In this document: one piece after another, positions 6,173 through 13,859 of the stretch | Layout: every line of letters starts with the position of its first letter | How positions within the stretch are numbered: the first letter of the stretch is position 1 | From: an uncultured Pseudomonadota bacterium | GTDB taxonomy: Bacteria > Pseudomonadota > Gammaproteobacteria > Burkholderiales > Thiobacillaceae | Reading direction: 5' to 3' | NCBI GenBank assembly: GCA_903883985.1 | Contig: CAISDD010000494.1 | Location: 1-14,916, forward strand | DNA: 14,916 nt | Notes under the pieces: generated by a model | Told to the model about the DNA's origin: nothing | Databases searched by the model: none | The model's input: only the letters and a program-made list of their open reading frames with translations | Position numbers and translations under genes: made by a program

Positions 6173-7273
6173 GTGTCCACTTCCTTTACTTCCCAGACTT
6201 CCCTCTCCTACCGCGATGCCGGCGTCGATATCGATGCCGGCGACTCCCTGGTGGAGCGCATCAAGCCTTTGGCAAGGCGCACCCTGCGCCCCGAGGTTCT
6301 GGCCGGCATCGGCGGCTTCGGTGCCCTCATGGAACTGCCGAAGAACTACAAGGAACCGGTGCTGGTTTCCGGCACAGACGGCGTCGGCACCAAGCTGAAA
6401 CTGGCCTTCCAGATGAACCGGCACGACAGCATAGGCCAGGATCTGGTGGCGATGAGTGTCAACGACATCCTGGTACAGGGCGCGGAACCCCTGTTCTTCC
6501 TCGATTACTTCGCCTGCGGCCATCTCGATGTGGACGTGGCAGAACAGGTGGTCAGCGGCATCGCCCGCGGCTGCGAACTGGCCGGCTGCGCCTTGATCGG
6601 CGGCGAAACTGCGGAAATGCCCGGCATGTACCCAGTCGGAGAATACGATTTGGCCGGTTTCGCGGTGGGCGTGGCGGAGAAAGCGAAACTCATCGGCGGG
6701 GTCGACATCCGCGTGGGCGACACGGTCCTGGGCCTGGGTTCCAGCGGCCCGCATTCCAATGGCTATTCCCTGGTGCGCAGAATCGTCGAAGTCAGCGGTG
6801 CCGACCTTTCCAGCGATTTCAATGGCAGGACGCTGGGGGATACCCTGCTCGAACCCACGCGCATCTACGTGAAGCCCTTGCTGGCACTGATGAAGGAAAT
6901 GACGGTGAAGGGCATGGCCCATATCACCGGCGGGGGCATCACCGGCAATGTGCCACGCATCCTCGCGGACGACCTTTGCGCGGTGATCCAGGCGGACTCC
7001 TGGGTCTGGCCACCGGTGTTTCAGTGGCTGCAAGCGCAGGGTAACGTCGCTCTCCCGGAAATGCACCGCACATTCAACTGCGGCATCGGCATGGTGCTGG
7101 TAGTGGCGGCCGCCGATGCCGAGGCCGCCATGGTCTTCCTCGCCGCCCAGGGCGAAACGGTGTACCGCCTGGGCGAAATCGTGCAACGCGTACACGGCCA
7201 GGAGCAGACCATCATCGTCGACACTGCTCGTCGACATGAGGGGGTCTTCGATTTCAAAATTGGGTTCTCCTGA
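6173..7273 (+). CDS. purM: Phosphoribosylformylglycinamidine cyclo-ligase (AIR synthetase) with aberrant C-terminal tail
   Basis: 366 aa. Catalyses ATP-dependent ring closure of FGAM to AIR, step 5 of IMP synthesis, in the cytoplasm. Family motifs: SYRDAGVDIDAG (12-23), GTDGVGTKL (67-75), AMSVNDILVQGAEPLFFLDY (93-112), then GGETAEMPGMY and SSGPHSNGYSL and the C-terminal FNCGIGM. GTG 6173-6175 is chosen because the E. coli-type N-terminus begins just there; the upstream frame starts only at a TTG and adds foreign residues. A weak -10-like TAGAAT lies at 6136-6141. Family homology ends near QTIIV; the last 17 residues (DTARRHEGVFDFKIGFS) are extra. They come from reading, in a different frame, into the remnant of a DUF5615 toxin gene. 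The core enzyme looks intact. Confidence 0.95.
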   Translation: MSTSFTSQTSLSYRDAGVDIDAGDSLVERIKPLARRTLRPEVLAGIGGFGALMELPKNYKEPVLVSGTDGVGTKLKLAFQMNRHDSIGQDLVAMSVNDILVQGAEPLFFLDYFACGHLDVDVAEQVVSGIARGCELAGCALIGGETAEMPGMYPVGEYDLAGFAVGVAEKAKLIGGVDIRVGDTVLGLGSSGPHSNGYSLVRRIVEVSGADLSSDFNGRTLGDTLLEPTRIYVKPLLALMKEMTVKGMAHITGGGITGNVPRILADDLCAVIQADSWVWPPVFQWLQAQGNVALPEMHRTFNCGIGMVLVVAAADAEAAMVFLAAQGETVYRLGEIVQRVHGQEQTIIVDTARRHEGVFDFKIGFS

Positions 7274-7455
7274 CCTTTAATCGCAAGGACTTCATTCGCC
7301 TGCATTTGTCCGGACAGGCCCACTCGGGGATCCAGGCATGTCGATTTGACCCGGATTTCCTTGCACTGGCACAACGCATCCATGGCTGCTTGCAAGAATC
7401 AGACGGCCTGGTAGGCAGGTTGCTGAAAGTGAATCGCAATGTGAGTGAAACATGA
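7240..7455 (+). pseudogene. 3' remnant of a DUF5615 PIN-like toxin gene
   Basis: A frame open from 7240 to the TGA at 7453-7455 has no start codon of its own and begins after a stop at 7237-7239. From 7261 it reads WVLLTFNRKDFIRLH, then AHSGIQACRFDPDFLALAQR, IHGCL and GRLLKVNRN. The motif of a hydrophobic strand, T-F-N-R-x-D-F-x-x-L-H, then H-x-G-I and D-x-D-F-x-x-L-A-x-R-I is what I know from the C-terminal half of DUF5615 PIN-like proteins, toxins usually paired with DUF433 antitoxins. The N-terminal half with the first acidic residues is missing, and no antitoxin gene is nearby. The 5' part overlaps the end of purM in another frame, and the stop overlaps the purN start as ATGA. It is therefore probably a dead fragment left by a past insertion or recombination. 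Confidence 0.65.
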
Positions 7456-8087
7456 AAGTCGTCATCCTCATCTCCGGCCGTGGCAGCAATATGCAAGCCC
7501 TGTTGGAGGCTGGCCTGCCGGTCGAATTCGCCTGTGTCATCAGCAACAAGGCGGAGGCGAAAGGGCTGGAAATCGCCGCCGCGCATGGCGTACCCACGCG
7601 GGTGATGAGCCACCGCGACTATCCCGACCGCGCCACTTTCGACACCGCATTGGCCGCCGAGATCGACCGCCATGCGCCGGATCTGGTCATCCTTGCCGGC
7701 TTCATGCGGGTCTTGAGCGCTGCCTTCGTGCTGCATTACGAGCGCCGTCTGATCAACATCCATCCCGCCCTGCTGCCGGCCTTCCCCGGTCTGGACACGC
7801 ATGCGCGCGCACTCGCAGCAGGGGTGAGGCTGCATGGCTGCACGGTGCATTTTGTTACCCAGGAAGTCGATTCCGGCCCTATCCTGGCGCAGGCAGCGGT
7901 GCCGGTGCTGCCCGAGGACACGCAAGAGTCGCTTGGCATGCGCGTACTGCACCAGGAACACCTCTTGTTTCCGATGGCGATACGCTGGCTGGCCGAAGGT
8001 CGCGCGAGCTTGGGTGAGCATGGCCGGGTCATCTACAGCGGCCTCTCCTGCCGCTCGGATTCGGCTCTGTCCTCACCCATGGAGTGA
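7452..8087 (+). CDS. purN: Phosphoribosylglycinamide formyltransferase (GART)
   Basis: 211 aa. Transfers a formyl group from 10-formyl-THF to GAR, step 3 of IMP synthesis. The N-terminus MKVVILISGRGSNMQAL is the phosphate-binding start of the family. The catalytic triad is present: Asn102 and His104 in INIHPALLPAF, and Asp140 in VDSGPILAQ; AGFMRVLS (82-89) is also typical. A modest GTGAG lies 6 bp before the ATG. The gene follows purM by 178 bp, and its ATG overlaps the stop of the DUF5615 remnant. The last ~15 residues (SGLSCRSDSALSSPME) are a variable tail. Three bases separate it from the DUF3108 gene. Confidence 0.95.
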   Translation: MKVVILISGRGSNMQALLEAGLPVEFACVISNKAEAKGLEIAAAHGVPTRVMSHRDYPDRATFDTALAAEIDRHAPDLVILAGFMRVLSAAFVLHYERRLINIHPALLPAFPGLDTHARALAAGVRLHGCTVHFVTQEVDSGPILAQAAVPVLPEDTQESLGMRVLHQEHLLFPMAIRWLAEGRASLGEHGRVIYSGLSCRSDSALSSPME

Positions 8088-8090
8088 AGC

Positions 8091-8843
8091 ATGCGCGCCC
8101 CCACCACGGCTGCACTGCTGATCCTGGTCCATTCCAGTTGGGCACTGCCGGCCGGCGACTCGCCAGCCCCACCAGCCACGGCCACGGCCGAGACCGTGTC
8201 CACGACACCGCTGGCCATCCGGCATCTGCCCGAGCACCTGCGGCTGCGTTTCGCCGTCCTCTATGGTGACGACGGCTTCAAGCTGGGCACCACCACCTAC
8301 ACATGGAAGGCGGCAGACGGCCGCTATAGCCTGATGAGCGTTGCCCAGGCAAGCGGCCTGGCCGCGCTGGTCATGAACGGCAACGTGGTCAACTCGAGCG
8401 AGGGGCGGATTACCCGCCAGGGCTTGATGCCGGAGCGCTTCTGGATCAGCCGCAAGAACGAACGCAAGGAATTCGCGCAATTCGACTGGCCCGGGCAGCG
8501 GCTGGAACTGCCAGAAGGCCGGGTCGAAGCCTTGCCCGCCCAGGCCCAGGATATCCTCAGCTTCGTGTTCCACCTGGCCATGACCGCTAGCAGCGGCACC
8601 TGGAACCTGGCGGTCAGCAACGGCAAGAACCTGAAAGACTATCGTTTTAGCGTGGTCGGGATCGAGCGCATGGAAGTCATGGGCAAGCCCGCCGACACCC
8701 TGCATCTCCAGGGTGTACACAAGAACGAGGGCAATACCGATGTCTGGCTGGGAATGAATGCTGGCTGGCTGCCGGTTCGCATACGCAACGTCGATGCCAA
8801 GGGCAAGACCATCGTCCAGAGCCTGTTGCAGATCCAGCGCTGA
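8091..8843 (+). CDS. DUF3108 domain protein, exported
   Basis: 250 aa. The N-terminus MRAPTTAALLILVHSSWA is a plausible signal peptide with cleavage near residues 18-21, followed by a Pro/Ala/Thr-rich linker to about residue 42. The rest has alternating strands (RLRFAVLYGDDGFKLGTTTY, ADGRYSLMSVAQASGL, GLMPERFWI and DVWLGMNAGWLPVRIR), the pattern of DUF3108 proteins, which are envelope proteins of unknown function and probably beta-rich. DUF3108 genes often follow purN in betaproteobacteria, and here the start is 3 bp after the purN stop with GGAG well placed inside the end of purN, so they form one operon. Its TGA is followed at once by the reversed stop of purK. Confidence 0.85.
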   Translation: MRAPTTAALLILVHSSWALPAGDSPAPPATATAETVSTTPLAIRHLPEHLRLRFAVLYGDDGFKLGTTTYTWKAADGRYSLMSVAQASGLAALVMNGNVVNSSEGRITRQGLMPERFWISRKNERKEFAQFDWPGQRLELPEGRVEALPAQAQDILSFVFHLAMTASSGTWNLAVSNGKNLKDYRFSVVGIERMEVMGKPADTLHLQGVHKNEGNTDVWLGMNAGWLPVRIRNVDAKGKTIVQSLLQIQR

Positions 8844-9983
8844 TCAGCCTATCCCCAACGCTGCCCGCGTCTCCATGGCCACCTCAAGGGCTTCCTCAGC
8901 GCTGGCCGCGAGGCAGTTGTAGTGCCCCATCTTGCGCCCTGGGCGGGCTTGAGACTTGCCGTAGAGATGCAGTTGCACACCGGGGTGCCGTAGCAGTCTC
9001 GACCAGTCCGGCGGGGTGGCGCCGCGGTCTTGCCAGACATCGCCTAGCAGGTTGACCATCACCACCGGCGAGAGCAGGCGCGCATCGCCCAGTGGCAGGC
9101 CGCACAGCGCCCTGACCTGTTGCTGGAACTGGTCGCAGACCGTGGCATCCAGGGTGTAGTGGCCACTGTTGTGCGGGCGTGGCGCCATTTCGTTGAAGAC
9201 GATGCGGCCGTCCTTCAGCACGAAAAATTCCACCGCCATCACGCCCACATACGCCAGTTCGCGCGCCAGGTGCGCGGCCATGTCGCGCGCCCGTTCGGCG
9301 AGCTCAGTGGGAATTCGGGCGGGAACGATGCTGATGTCGAGGATGCCGTTGCGGTGCTGGTTCTCCGCCACCGGGAAGAAGGCGATCTGGTCCTGCGCAT
9401 TGCGCGCTAACACCACCGACACCTCGCGTTCCAGCGCCAGGAAGCCTTCCAGAAGACAGGGCACCTCTTTCAATTCCAGAAATGCGGCATTCAAATCCGC
9501 GAAAGAGTCGATGCGCACCTGGCCCTTGCCGTCGTAACCGAGACGCCGGGTCTTTAGCAAGGCCGGGGCGCCAATCGCCTCCCAGGCGGGCGCCAGATCG
9601 ATCACGGTTTCGATGTTGGCAAACGGCGCGGTCTCGCAGCCGGAGTCGCGCGCATGGGTCTTTTCTTCCAGGCGATCCTGGGCCACGGCGAGGGCGGCGG
9701 CACTGGGTGCGACCAGACTATGCAGGGCCAAAATCTCAAGGCTCCGTGCGGGCACGTTCTCGAATTCGGTGGTGACCGCCTGGCACAGGCCGCCCATGCG
9801 AATCAAGGCCACGGCATCGCGATAATCCGCCTTGAGGTGGATGTCGGCCAGCGCTCCCGCAGGCGAGTCCGGGTCCGGATCGAGCACCACCACCTTGTAA
9901 CCCATGACCATCGCGGCCAAGGTGAACATGCGGCCCAACTGGCCGCCACCCAACACGCCTATCGTTGCTCCTGGCAGGATCAT
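8844..9983 (-). CDS. purK: 5-(carboxyamino)imidazole ribonucleotide synthase
   Basis: 379 aa, the normal length. ATP-grasp enzyme converting AIR, bicarbonate and ATP to N5-CAIR, the substrate of PurE. Motifs: IGVLGGGQLGRM (8-19) at the nucleotide-like N-domain, TEFENVP (72-78), KTRRLGYDGKGQ (144-155) with the ATP-grasp lysine and glycine loop, and FNEMAPRPHNSGHYT (263-277) with metal and substrate ligands. ATG 9981-9983 is chosen because AAGGAA stands 5 bp upstream; the frame continues to a GTG at 10010 without homology. It follows purE by 61 bp on the same strand, and its stop abuts that of the convergent DUF3108 gene, forming the palindrome TGATCA. Confidence 0.96.
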   Translation of the reverse strand: MILPGATIGVLGGGQLGRMFTLAAMVMGYKVVVLDPDPDSPAGALADIHLKADYRDAVALIRMGGLCQAVTTEFENVPARSLEILALHSLVAPSAAALAVAQDRLEEKTHARDSGCETAPFANIETVIDLAPAWEAIGAPALLKTRRLGYDGKGQVRIDSFADLNAAFLELKEVPCLLEGFLALEREVSVVLARNAQDQIAFFPVAENQHRNGILDISIVPARIPTELAERARDMAAHLARELAYVGVMAVEFFVLKDGRIVFNEMAPRPHNSGHYTLDATVCDQFQQQVRALCGLPLGDARLLSPVVMVNLLGDVWQDRGATPPDWSRLLRHPGVQLHLYGKSQARPGRKMGHYNCLAASAEEALEVAMETRAALGIG

Positions 9984-10044
9984 GATCGTTCCTTCGGTAG
10001 GGCAGAGCACGGAGCGGTTCCGCCAGGGGTCGCGAGGGTTCGGA

Positions 10045-10542
10045 TCATGAACTCTCCTCCGGCAGCGCCATATTCAGGACGCTCTCGGTCTGGCGCTGCC
10101 GGAACGCGATCAAGCGCTCGCGAATTTCCGGGAACTCGTTGGCCAGCATGGCCACCGCGAACAGCGCGGCGTTGGCCGCACCCGCTTCACCGATGGCGAA
10201 GGTGGCGGTGGGAATGCCCCTGGGCATCTGCACGATGGAGAGTAGCGAATCCATACCCTTCAAGGCGCGCGACTCCACCGGTACGCCCAGCACCGGCAGA
10301 TGCGTCTTGGCGGCGGTCATGCCTGGCAGGTGGGCGGCACCGCCGGCACCGGCGATGATGCATTTGAGGCCGCGCCCGGCCGCGCTCTCGGCATACTGGA
10401 ACAGCAGATCCGGCGTGCGGTGTGCGGAAACCACGCGCTTTTCGAAGGGAATGTCGAATTGGTTCAGGAGGAAGGCGGCATGGCGCATGGTGTCCCAGTC
10501 GCTCACGCTCCCCATGATCAGGCCAACGAGGGGTGTAGTCAT
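10045..10542 (-). CDS. purE: N5-carboxyaminoimidazole ribonucleotide mutase, class I
   Basis: 165 aa, the normal length for the class I bacterial enzyme, which moves the carboxyl group of N5-CAIR to give CAIR. GLIMGSVSDWDTM (7-19) holds the substrate-binding Ser/Asp, VVSAHRTPDLL (37-47) the catalytic His41, and AGAGGAAHLPGM (64-75) the flexible loop. The ATG at 10540-10542 has GAG 8 bp upstream. It starts 9 bp after the algC stop and precedes purK by 61 bp, so the three are probably one operon. Confidence 0.96.
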   Translation of the reverse strand: MTTPLVGLIMGSVSDWDTMRHAAFLLNQFDIPFEKRVVSAHRTPDLLFQYAESAAGRGLKCIIAGAGGAAHLPGMTAAKTHLPVLGVPVESRALKGMDSLLSIVQMPRGIPTATFAIGEAGAANAALFAVAMLANEFPEIRERLIAFRQRQTESVLNMALPEESS

Positions 10543-10551
10543 GGCTATCGC

Positions 10552-11934
10552 TCAAAAAGGAAGTTGGGCTGCGGGTGCAGCGGCGAGGAGGAGGTGGCGG
10601 AACAGTTCCTGGATACGCCGCAGCGCGGCGGTGTCGTCGCCCTCGAAACGCAGCGTGAGCACAGGGGTGGTGTTGGAGGCGCGCACCAGGCCGAAACCGT
10701 CGTCATATTCCACGCGCAGGCCATCCAGGGTCATGACCTCGCGTGCCCCCGTAAAATCGGCAGTCTTAAGCAAGCCGGCCATCAGCGCCTGCGGCTCGCC
10801 TTCTTGCATCCTGATTTGCAGCTCTGGAGTGTTCACCGTGTCGGGAAGCGCGTGCAGGCAGGCATCAAGGTCGGGCTGCCGCGACAGGATTTCGAGCAGT
10901 CGAGCGCCGGTATAGAGGCCGTCGTCGAAGCCATACCAGCGCTCCTGGAAAAACACATGGCCGCTCAATTCACCGGCCAGCAAGGCGCCAGTTTCGCGCA
11001 TCTTCGCCTTCATCAGGGAATGCCCGGATTTCCAGATCATGGGCCGACCACCGCGTTCGGTAATCCAGGCGTGGAGGTTTCGGGTCGATTTCACGTCGTA
11101 GAGGATCAGGGCGCCGGGGTTCCGCTCCAGCACATCGGCGGCAAACAGCATGAGTTGACGATCCGGAAAGAGGATGGCGCCGTTCCTGGCAACCACGCCC
11201 AGGCGGTCGCCATCGCCATCGAAACCCAGGCCAATTTCGGCATCGCCGCTACGCAGGCGGCCTGCCAGGTCGGACAGGTTCTCCGGTACGGAAGGGTCAG
11301 GGTGATGGTTGGGAAAGTGGCCGTCCACCTCGCAGAACAAGGCTTCCACCTCGCAGCCCAGTGCCCGAAACAGGGCGGGCGCGTAGGCGCCGGCCACACC
11401 GTTGCCGGCGTCGAGAAGTACCTTCATGGGGCGGGCAAGTTTCACGTCACCGACTATGCGCGCGAGGTACTCGGGGTAGATGTCGTATTGCTGGTATGCG
11501 CCGCGAACGATCCTGGTGCCAAAGTTGGCTGCCTCGATGCGCCGCCGCAGCCCCTGGATGGCTTCGCCAGACAGGGCGCTGCCCGCGATCACCACCTTCA
11601 AGCCATTGTATTCTGGAGGATTGTGCGAGCCAGTCAGCATGACCGCGCAAGCGCCGCCAAGTTGGTGGGTGGCGAAGTAGGCCATGGGCGTCGTCACCAG
11701 CCCCAGATCGATGACGTTGCCACCGCCATCCCGAATGCCCTCGGCCAGTGCCTGGCTGAATGCGGGGCCGGAGAGACGCCCGTCGCGACCAACGACGATG
11801 TCGCCGTAGCCTTGTGAGCGCGCCTGACTCGCCACGGCGCGGCCTATCAGTCCGACGAATTCGGCAGTCAGCGTGAGGCCCACGATGCCGCGGATATCGT
11901 AGGCCTTGAAGATTTCCGGCGGGAGCTTGCCCAT
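10552..11934 (-). CDS. algC: Phosphomannomutase/phosphoglucomutase (AlgC/ManB family)
   Basis: 460 aa, close to the Pseudomonas AlgC length. An alpha-D-phosphohexomutase interconverting 6- and 1-phosphates of mannose and glucose, feeding LPS and exopolysaccharide precursors. It starts MGKLPPEIFKAYDIRG. The active serine is Ser103 in MLTGSHNPPEYNG; the metal loop is GFDGDGDRLG (Asp239, 241, 243); the sugar-specificity loop is AGELSGHVFF (320-329); the phosphate-binding loop is RASNTTP (418-424). ATG 11932-11934 is preferred because the frame upstream, to a GTG at 12021, runs through a terminator hairpin and lacks homology. No strong Shine-Dalgarno is visible. It is first in the algC-purE-purK operon. 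Its promoter must lie in the ~65 bases downstream of the terminators, or transcripts must pass them. Confidence 0.94.
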   Translation of the reverse strand: MGKLPPEIFKAYDIRGIVGLTLTAEFVGLIGRAVASQARSQGYGDIVVGRDGRLSGPAFSQALAEGIRDGGGNVIDLGLVTTPMAYFATHQLGGACAVMLTGSHNPPEYNGLKVVIAGSALSGEAIQGLRRRIEAANFGTRIVRGAYQQYDIYPEYLARIVGDVKLARPMKVLLDAGNGVAGAYAPALFRALGCEVEALFCEVDGHFPNHHPDPSVPENLSDLAGRLRSGDAEIGLGFDGDGDRLGVVARNGAILFPDRQLMLFAADVLERNPGALILYDVKSTRNLHAWITERGGRPMIWKSGHSLMKAKMRETGALLAGELSGHVFFQERWYGFDDGLYTGARLLEILSRQPDLDACLHALPDTVNTPELQIRMQEGEPQALMAGLLKTADFTGAREVMTLDGLRVEYDDGFGLVRASNTTPVLTLRFEGDDTAALRRIQELFRHLLLAAAPAAQLPF

Positions 11935-12000
11935 GACCAGTCCAGGCAGTGAATGCCGCGCGATTATCTTTGATTTGCCGGCGCTACGCAGCATTTCGCT

Positions 12001-12037
12001 GGCACAAAAAAAGAGCGGCACCGGGAACCGGCGCCGC
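12001..12037 (-). terminator. Intrinsic terminator, minus strand (distal of two)
   Basis: Bases 12015-12024 and 12028-12037 pair at 9 of 10 positions around a GAA loop (plus-strand sense), GC-rich throughout. On the minus strand the stem is followed by TC and then seven T (12006-12012). It lies about 70 bp upstream of the algC start, in the same direction as algC. Confidence 0.75.
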
Positions 12038-12040
12038 TTG

Positions 12041-12061
12041 AAAAACCGCCATTGCGGCGGT
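12041..12061 (-). terminator. Intrinsic terminator, minus strand (proximal of two)
   Basis: On the minus strand ACCGCC, a 5-base loop and GGCGGT (12045-12061) are followed by five T (12041-12045, sharing the last pair). A third small hairpin, CGGGC/GCCCG around AAGA, precedes it at 12076-12089. With its neighbour it forms a tandem terminator, but no minus-strand gene ends here. Confidence 0.72.
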
Positions 12062-12310
12062 CAGGGAGGTACGATCGGGCTCTTGCCCGGCATTTTGATG
12101 AAAGCAATGTCTGTGCCCGCTAAGGAAATTTCGCGTGCCCTTTCAGATCAATTCATTACGCGAAAAACCCCCAGGAAGAAAATGTGGGGTTGGCGAAGTT
12201 TCGACGCTATTGGCATTATTTCGCCTATCTCTCTCATCGCTCAGCGCAGACCTAACGCCTGACCCTCCTCCCCGCTTACAATCGCAGCCCTCGCCTTCGG
12301 AGTCGTTGCC
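12062..12310. other. Gene-free region between the algC terminators and hemN
   Basis: No convincing gene is seen. It must hold the hemN promoter; a TACAAT at 12277-12282 is a possible -10 box, but no good -35 stands in front of it, and no palindromic FNR box (TTGAT-N4-ATCAA) was found. On the minus strand it could encode a short RNA or leader ending at the terminators at 12061-12001. Short open frames on both strands lack a ribosome site and homology that I recognise. Confidence 0.5.
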
Positions 12311-13681
12311 ATGTCCCATTTTACCGCCCTCCTGGAAAAATACAGCAAGCCGGGGCCGCGCTATACGTCCTATCCCACCGCGCCTTATTTCCACAGCGGT
12401 TTCACCGAGGCGGATTGGGTCGAAGAGATCCGCGCCACCCAGGATCCCGCACGCGGAATCTCGCTCTACGCGCACATTCCTTTTTGCGACACGCTTTGCT
12501 ACTACTGCGGCTGCAACATGGTCGCCACGGGCGATTACAACAAGGCCAGCGTCTACCTGGGCTTCCTGGAACAGGAAATGGACCGGGTGGCGGTGCTGAC
12601 CGACCCGCGTCGCCAGGTGAAGCAACTGCACTGGGGAGGGGGCACGCCGACCTACCTCAAGCCGGAAGATATCCGTCGCCTGATGGGCATGATGAAGAGC
12701 CGTTTCAGCATCGCACCGGACGCGGAAATGGGCTGCGAGGCCGATCCGCGTGAATTGAGCCGGGAACACCTGGTTGCCCTGCGCGAGGCCGGTTTCAATC
12801 GCCTCTCCCTGGGCGTGCAGGATCTGGATGAACGGGTGCAGAAAGCGGTCAACCGGGTGCAGCCGGAAGAACTGATCCACACCGTCTACGGCTGGGCGCG
12901 CGAGCTCGGTTTTTCCAGCATCAACATGGACCTGATCGTCGGCCTGCCGCACCAGACCGTAGAGAGTTTTGCGCACACACTGGACCGCGTGTTGCCTTGG
13001 GCCCCGGATCGTTTCGCCATCTTCGCCTATGCCCATGTTCCCTGGATGAAAAAGCACCAGAAGCTGATCGCCGAGAGCGATCTGCCTAGCTTCGCCACCC
13101 GTCTCGATCTACAGCAATTGATCCATGAACGCCTCGAAGCGGCGGGTTATCTCAATGTCGGCATGGACCACTACGCCCGTCCCGAGGACGAGATGATCAA
13201 GGCGCAGGCGAGCAAGACCCTGTGGCGCAATTTCCAGGGCTACACCACGCACAAGGACTGCGACATCTATGCCTTCGGCGCCTCCAGCATCAGCCAGACT
13301 CCCAACACCTACATGCAGAACGAGAAGAACCTGAAAAAATATCAGGAATTGATCGGCCGGGGGGGGCTGGCGGTGGAGCGTGGACTCAAGCTCAATCGCG
13401 ACGACCAGATTCGCCGTGACGCCATCACCCGTATTATGTGCGACCTGGAACTGGACAAGCCCGGCTTCGCCGCCGCCTGGAACATCGACTTCGACGCCTA
13501 TTTCGAGGAAGCCCTGGTGGATTTGGTGCCCCTGGCTGCGGACGGCCTGGTCACCCTCGAACCCTCGCGCATCGTCGTCAACGACATCGGCCGCATGTTC
13601 CTGCGCAATATCGCCATGGGTTTTGACGGCTACCTCAAACAAGCCAGTCAGGACCAGCCACGCTACTCACGCACGGCCTGA
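12311..13681 (+). CDS. hemN: Oxygen-independent coproporphyrinogen III dehydrogenase
   Basis: 456 aa, the length of true HemN. A radical-SAM enzyme making protoporphyrinogen IX from coproporphyrinogen III without oxygen. GPRYTSYPTAPYF (15-27) is the HemN N-terminal trip-wire motif. The cluster motif is HIPFCDTLCYYCGC with Cys59, Cys63 and Cys66, plus Cys68, typical of HemN rather than HemW. LHWGGGTPTYL, then LSLGVQDLDERVQKAVNR and INMDLIVGLPHQT follow, and the C-terminus (NDIGRMFLRNIAMGFDGYL) is complete. GGAG at 12299-12302 is 8 bp before the ATG. The gene stands alone on the plus strand and converges with the cytochrome c-globin gene. Regulation by oxygen is usual for hemN, but no FNR/Anr site was found. 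Confidence 0.96.
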   Translation: MSHFTALLEKYSKPGPRYTSYPTAPYFHSGFTEADWVEEIRATQDPARGISLYAHIPFCDTLCYYCGCNMVATGDYNKASVYLGFLEQEMDRVAVLTDPRRQVKQLHWGGGTPTYLKPEDIRRLMGMMKSRFSIAPDAEMGCEADPRELSREHLVALREAGFNRLSLGVQDLDERVQKAVNRVQPEELIHTVYGWARELGFSSINMDLIVGLPHQTVESFAHTLDRVLPWAPDRFAIFAYAHVPWMKKHQKLIAESDLPSFATRLDLQQLIHERLEAAGYLNVGMDHYARPEDEMIKAQASKTLWRNFQGYTTHKDCDIYAFGASSISQTPNTYMQNEKNLKKYQELIGRGGLAVERGLKLNRDDQIRRDAITRIMCDLELDKPGFAAAWNIDFDAYFEEALVDLVPLAADGLVTLEPSRIVVNDIGRMFLRNIAMGFDGYLKQASQDQPRYSRTA

Positions 13682-13760
13682 CACGCATAACCAGCAAGGC
13701 CCGCGGCCTCTCACAAGCGCCGCGATGAATCGATTTACAAAAAAGTCCGCGTCTTCGGCG

Positions 13761-13780
13761 CGCCGGCACCCATGCCGGCG
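13761..13780. repeat. Perfect hairpin in the convergent gap after hemN
   Basis: CGCCGGCA and TGCCGGCG pair over 8 bp around CCCA. The 178-bp gap (13682-13859) otherwise holds only a weaker AGGCC/GGCCT stem at 13697-13709. On the minus strand six T at 13739-13744 follow this hairpin, but 16 bp away, so it is not a standard terminator. It may serve as a bidirectional stop or RNA 3' stabiliser between the convergent genes. Confidence 0.45.
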
Positions 13781-13859
13781 TCTCCTCAAGGCAGGGAAAC
13801 CGGCGAAATCGTGCCGGCCCGCATTACCCGCCCCAAGTACTCAGCTATCGGCAAGCGGC

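Noticed and set aside
6143..7237. 364-codon minus-strand open frame opposite purM
   Set aside because: The PurM frame is fully conserved; the opposite frame is His/Gln/Ala-rich shadow sequence.
10300..11817. 505-codon plus-strand open frame opposite algC and purE
   Set aside because: It is a mirror of the conserved phosphomannomutase and PurE frames, with no ribosome site and no recognisable domain.
12062..12180. Known riboswitch upstream of algC
   Set aside because: I could not match the hairpins to any riboswitch consensus I know (guanidine, SAM, SAH, c-di-GMP), so only the terminators are reported.
12099..12262. Short plus-strand frame beginning MKAMSVPAKEISRAL
   Set aside because: It has no Shine-Dalgarno, no recognised family, and lies over the region with minus-strand hairpins; too weak to call.
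12062..12310. FNR/Anr site for hemN
   Set aside because: No TTGAT-N4-ATCAA match was found; the TTGAT at about 12095 has no matching second half.
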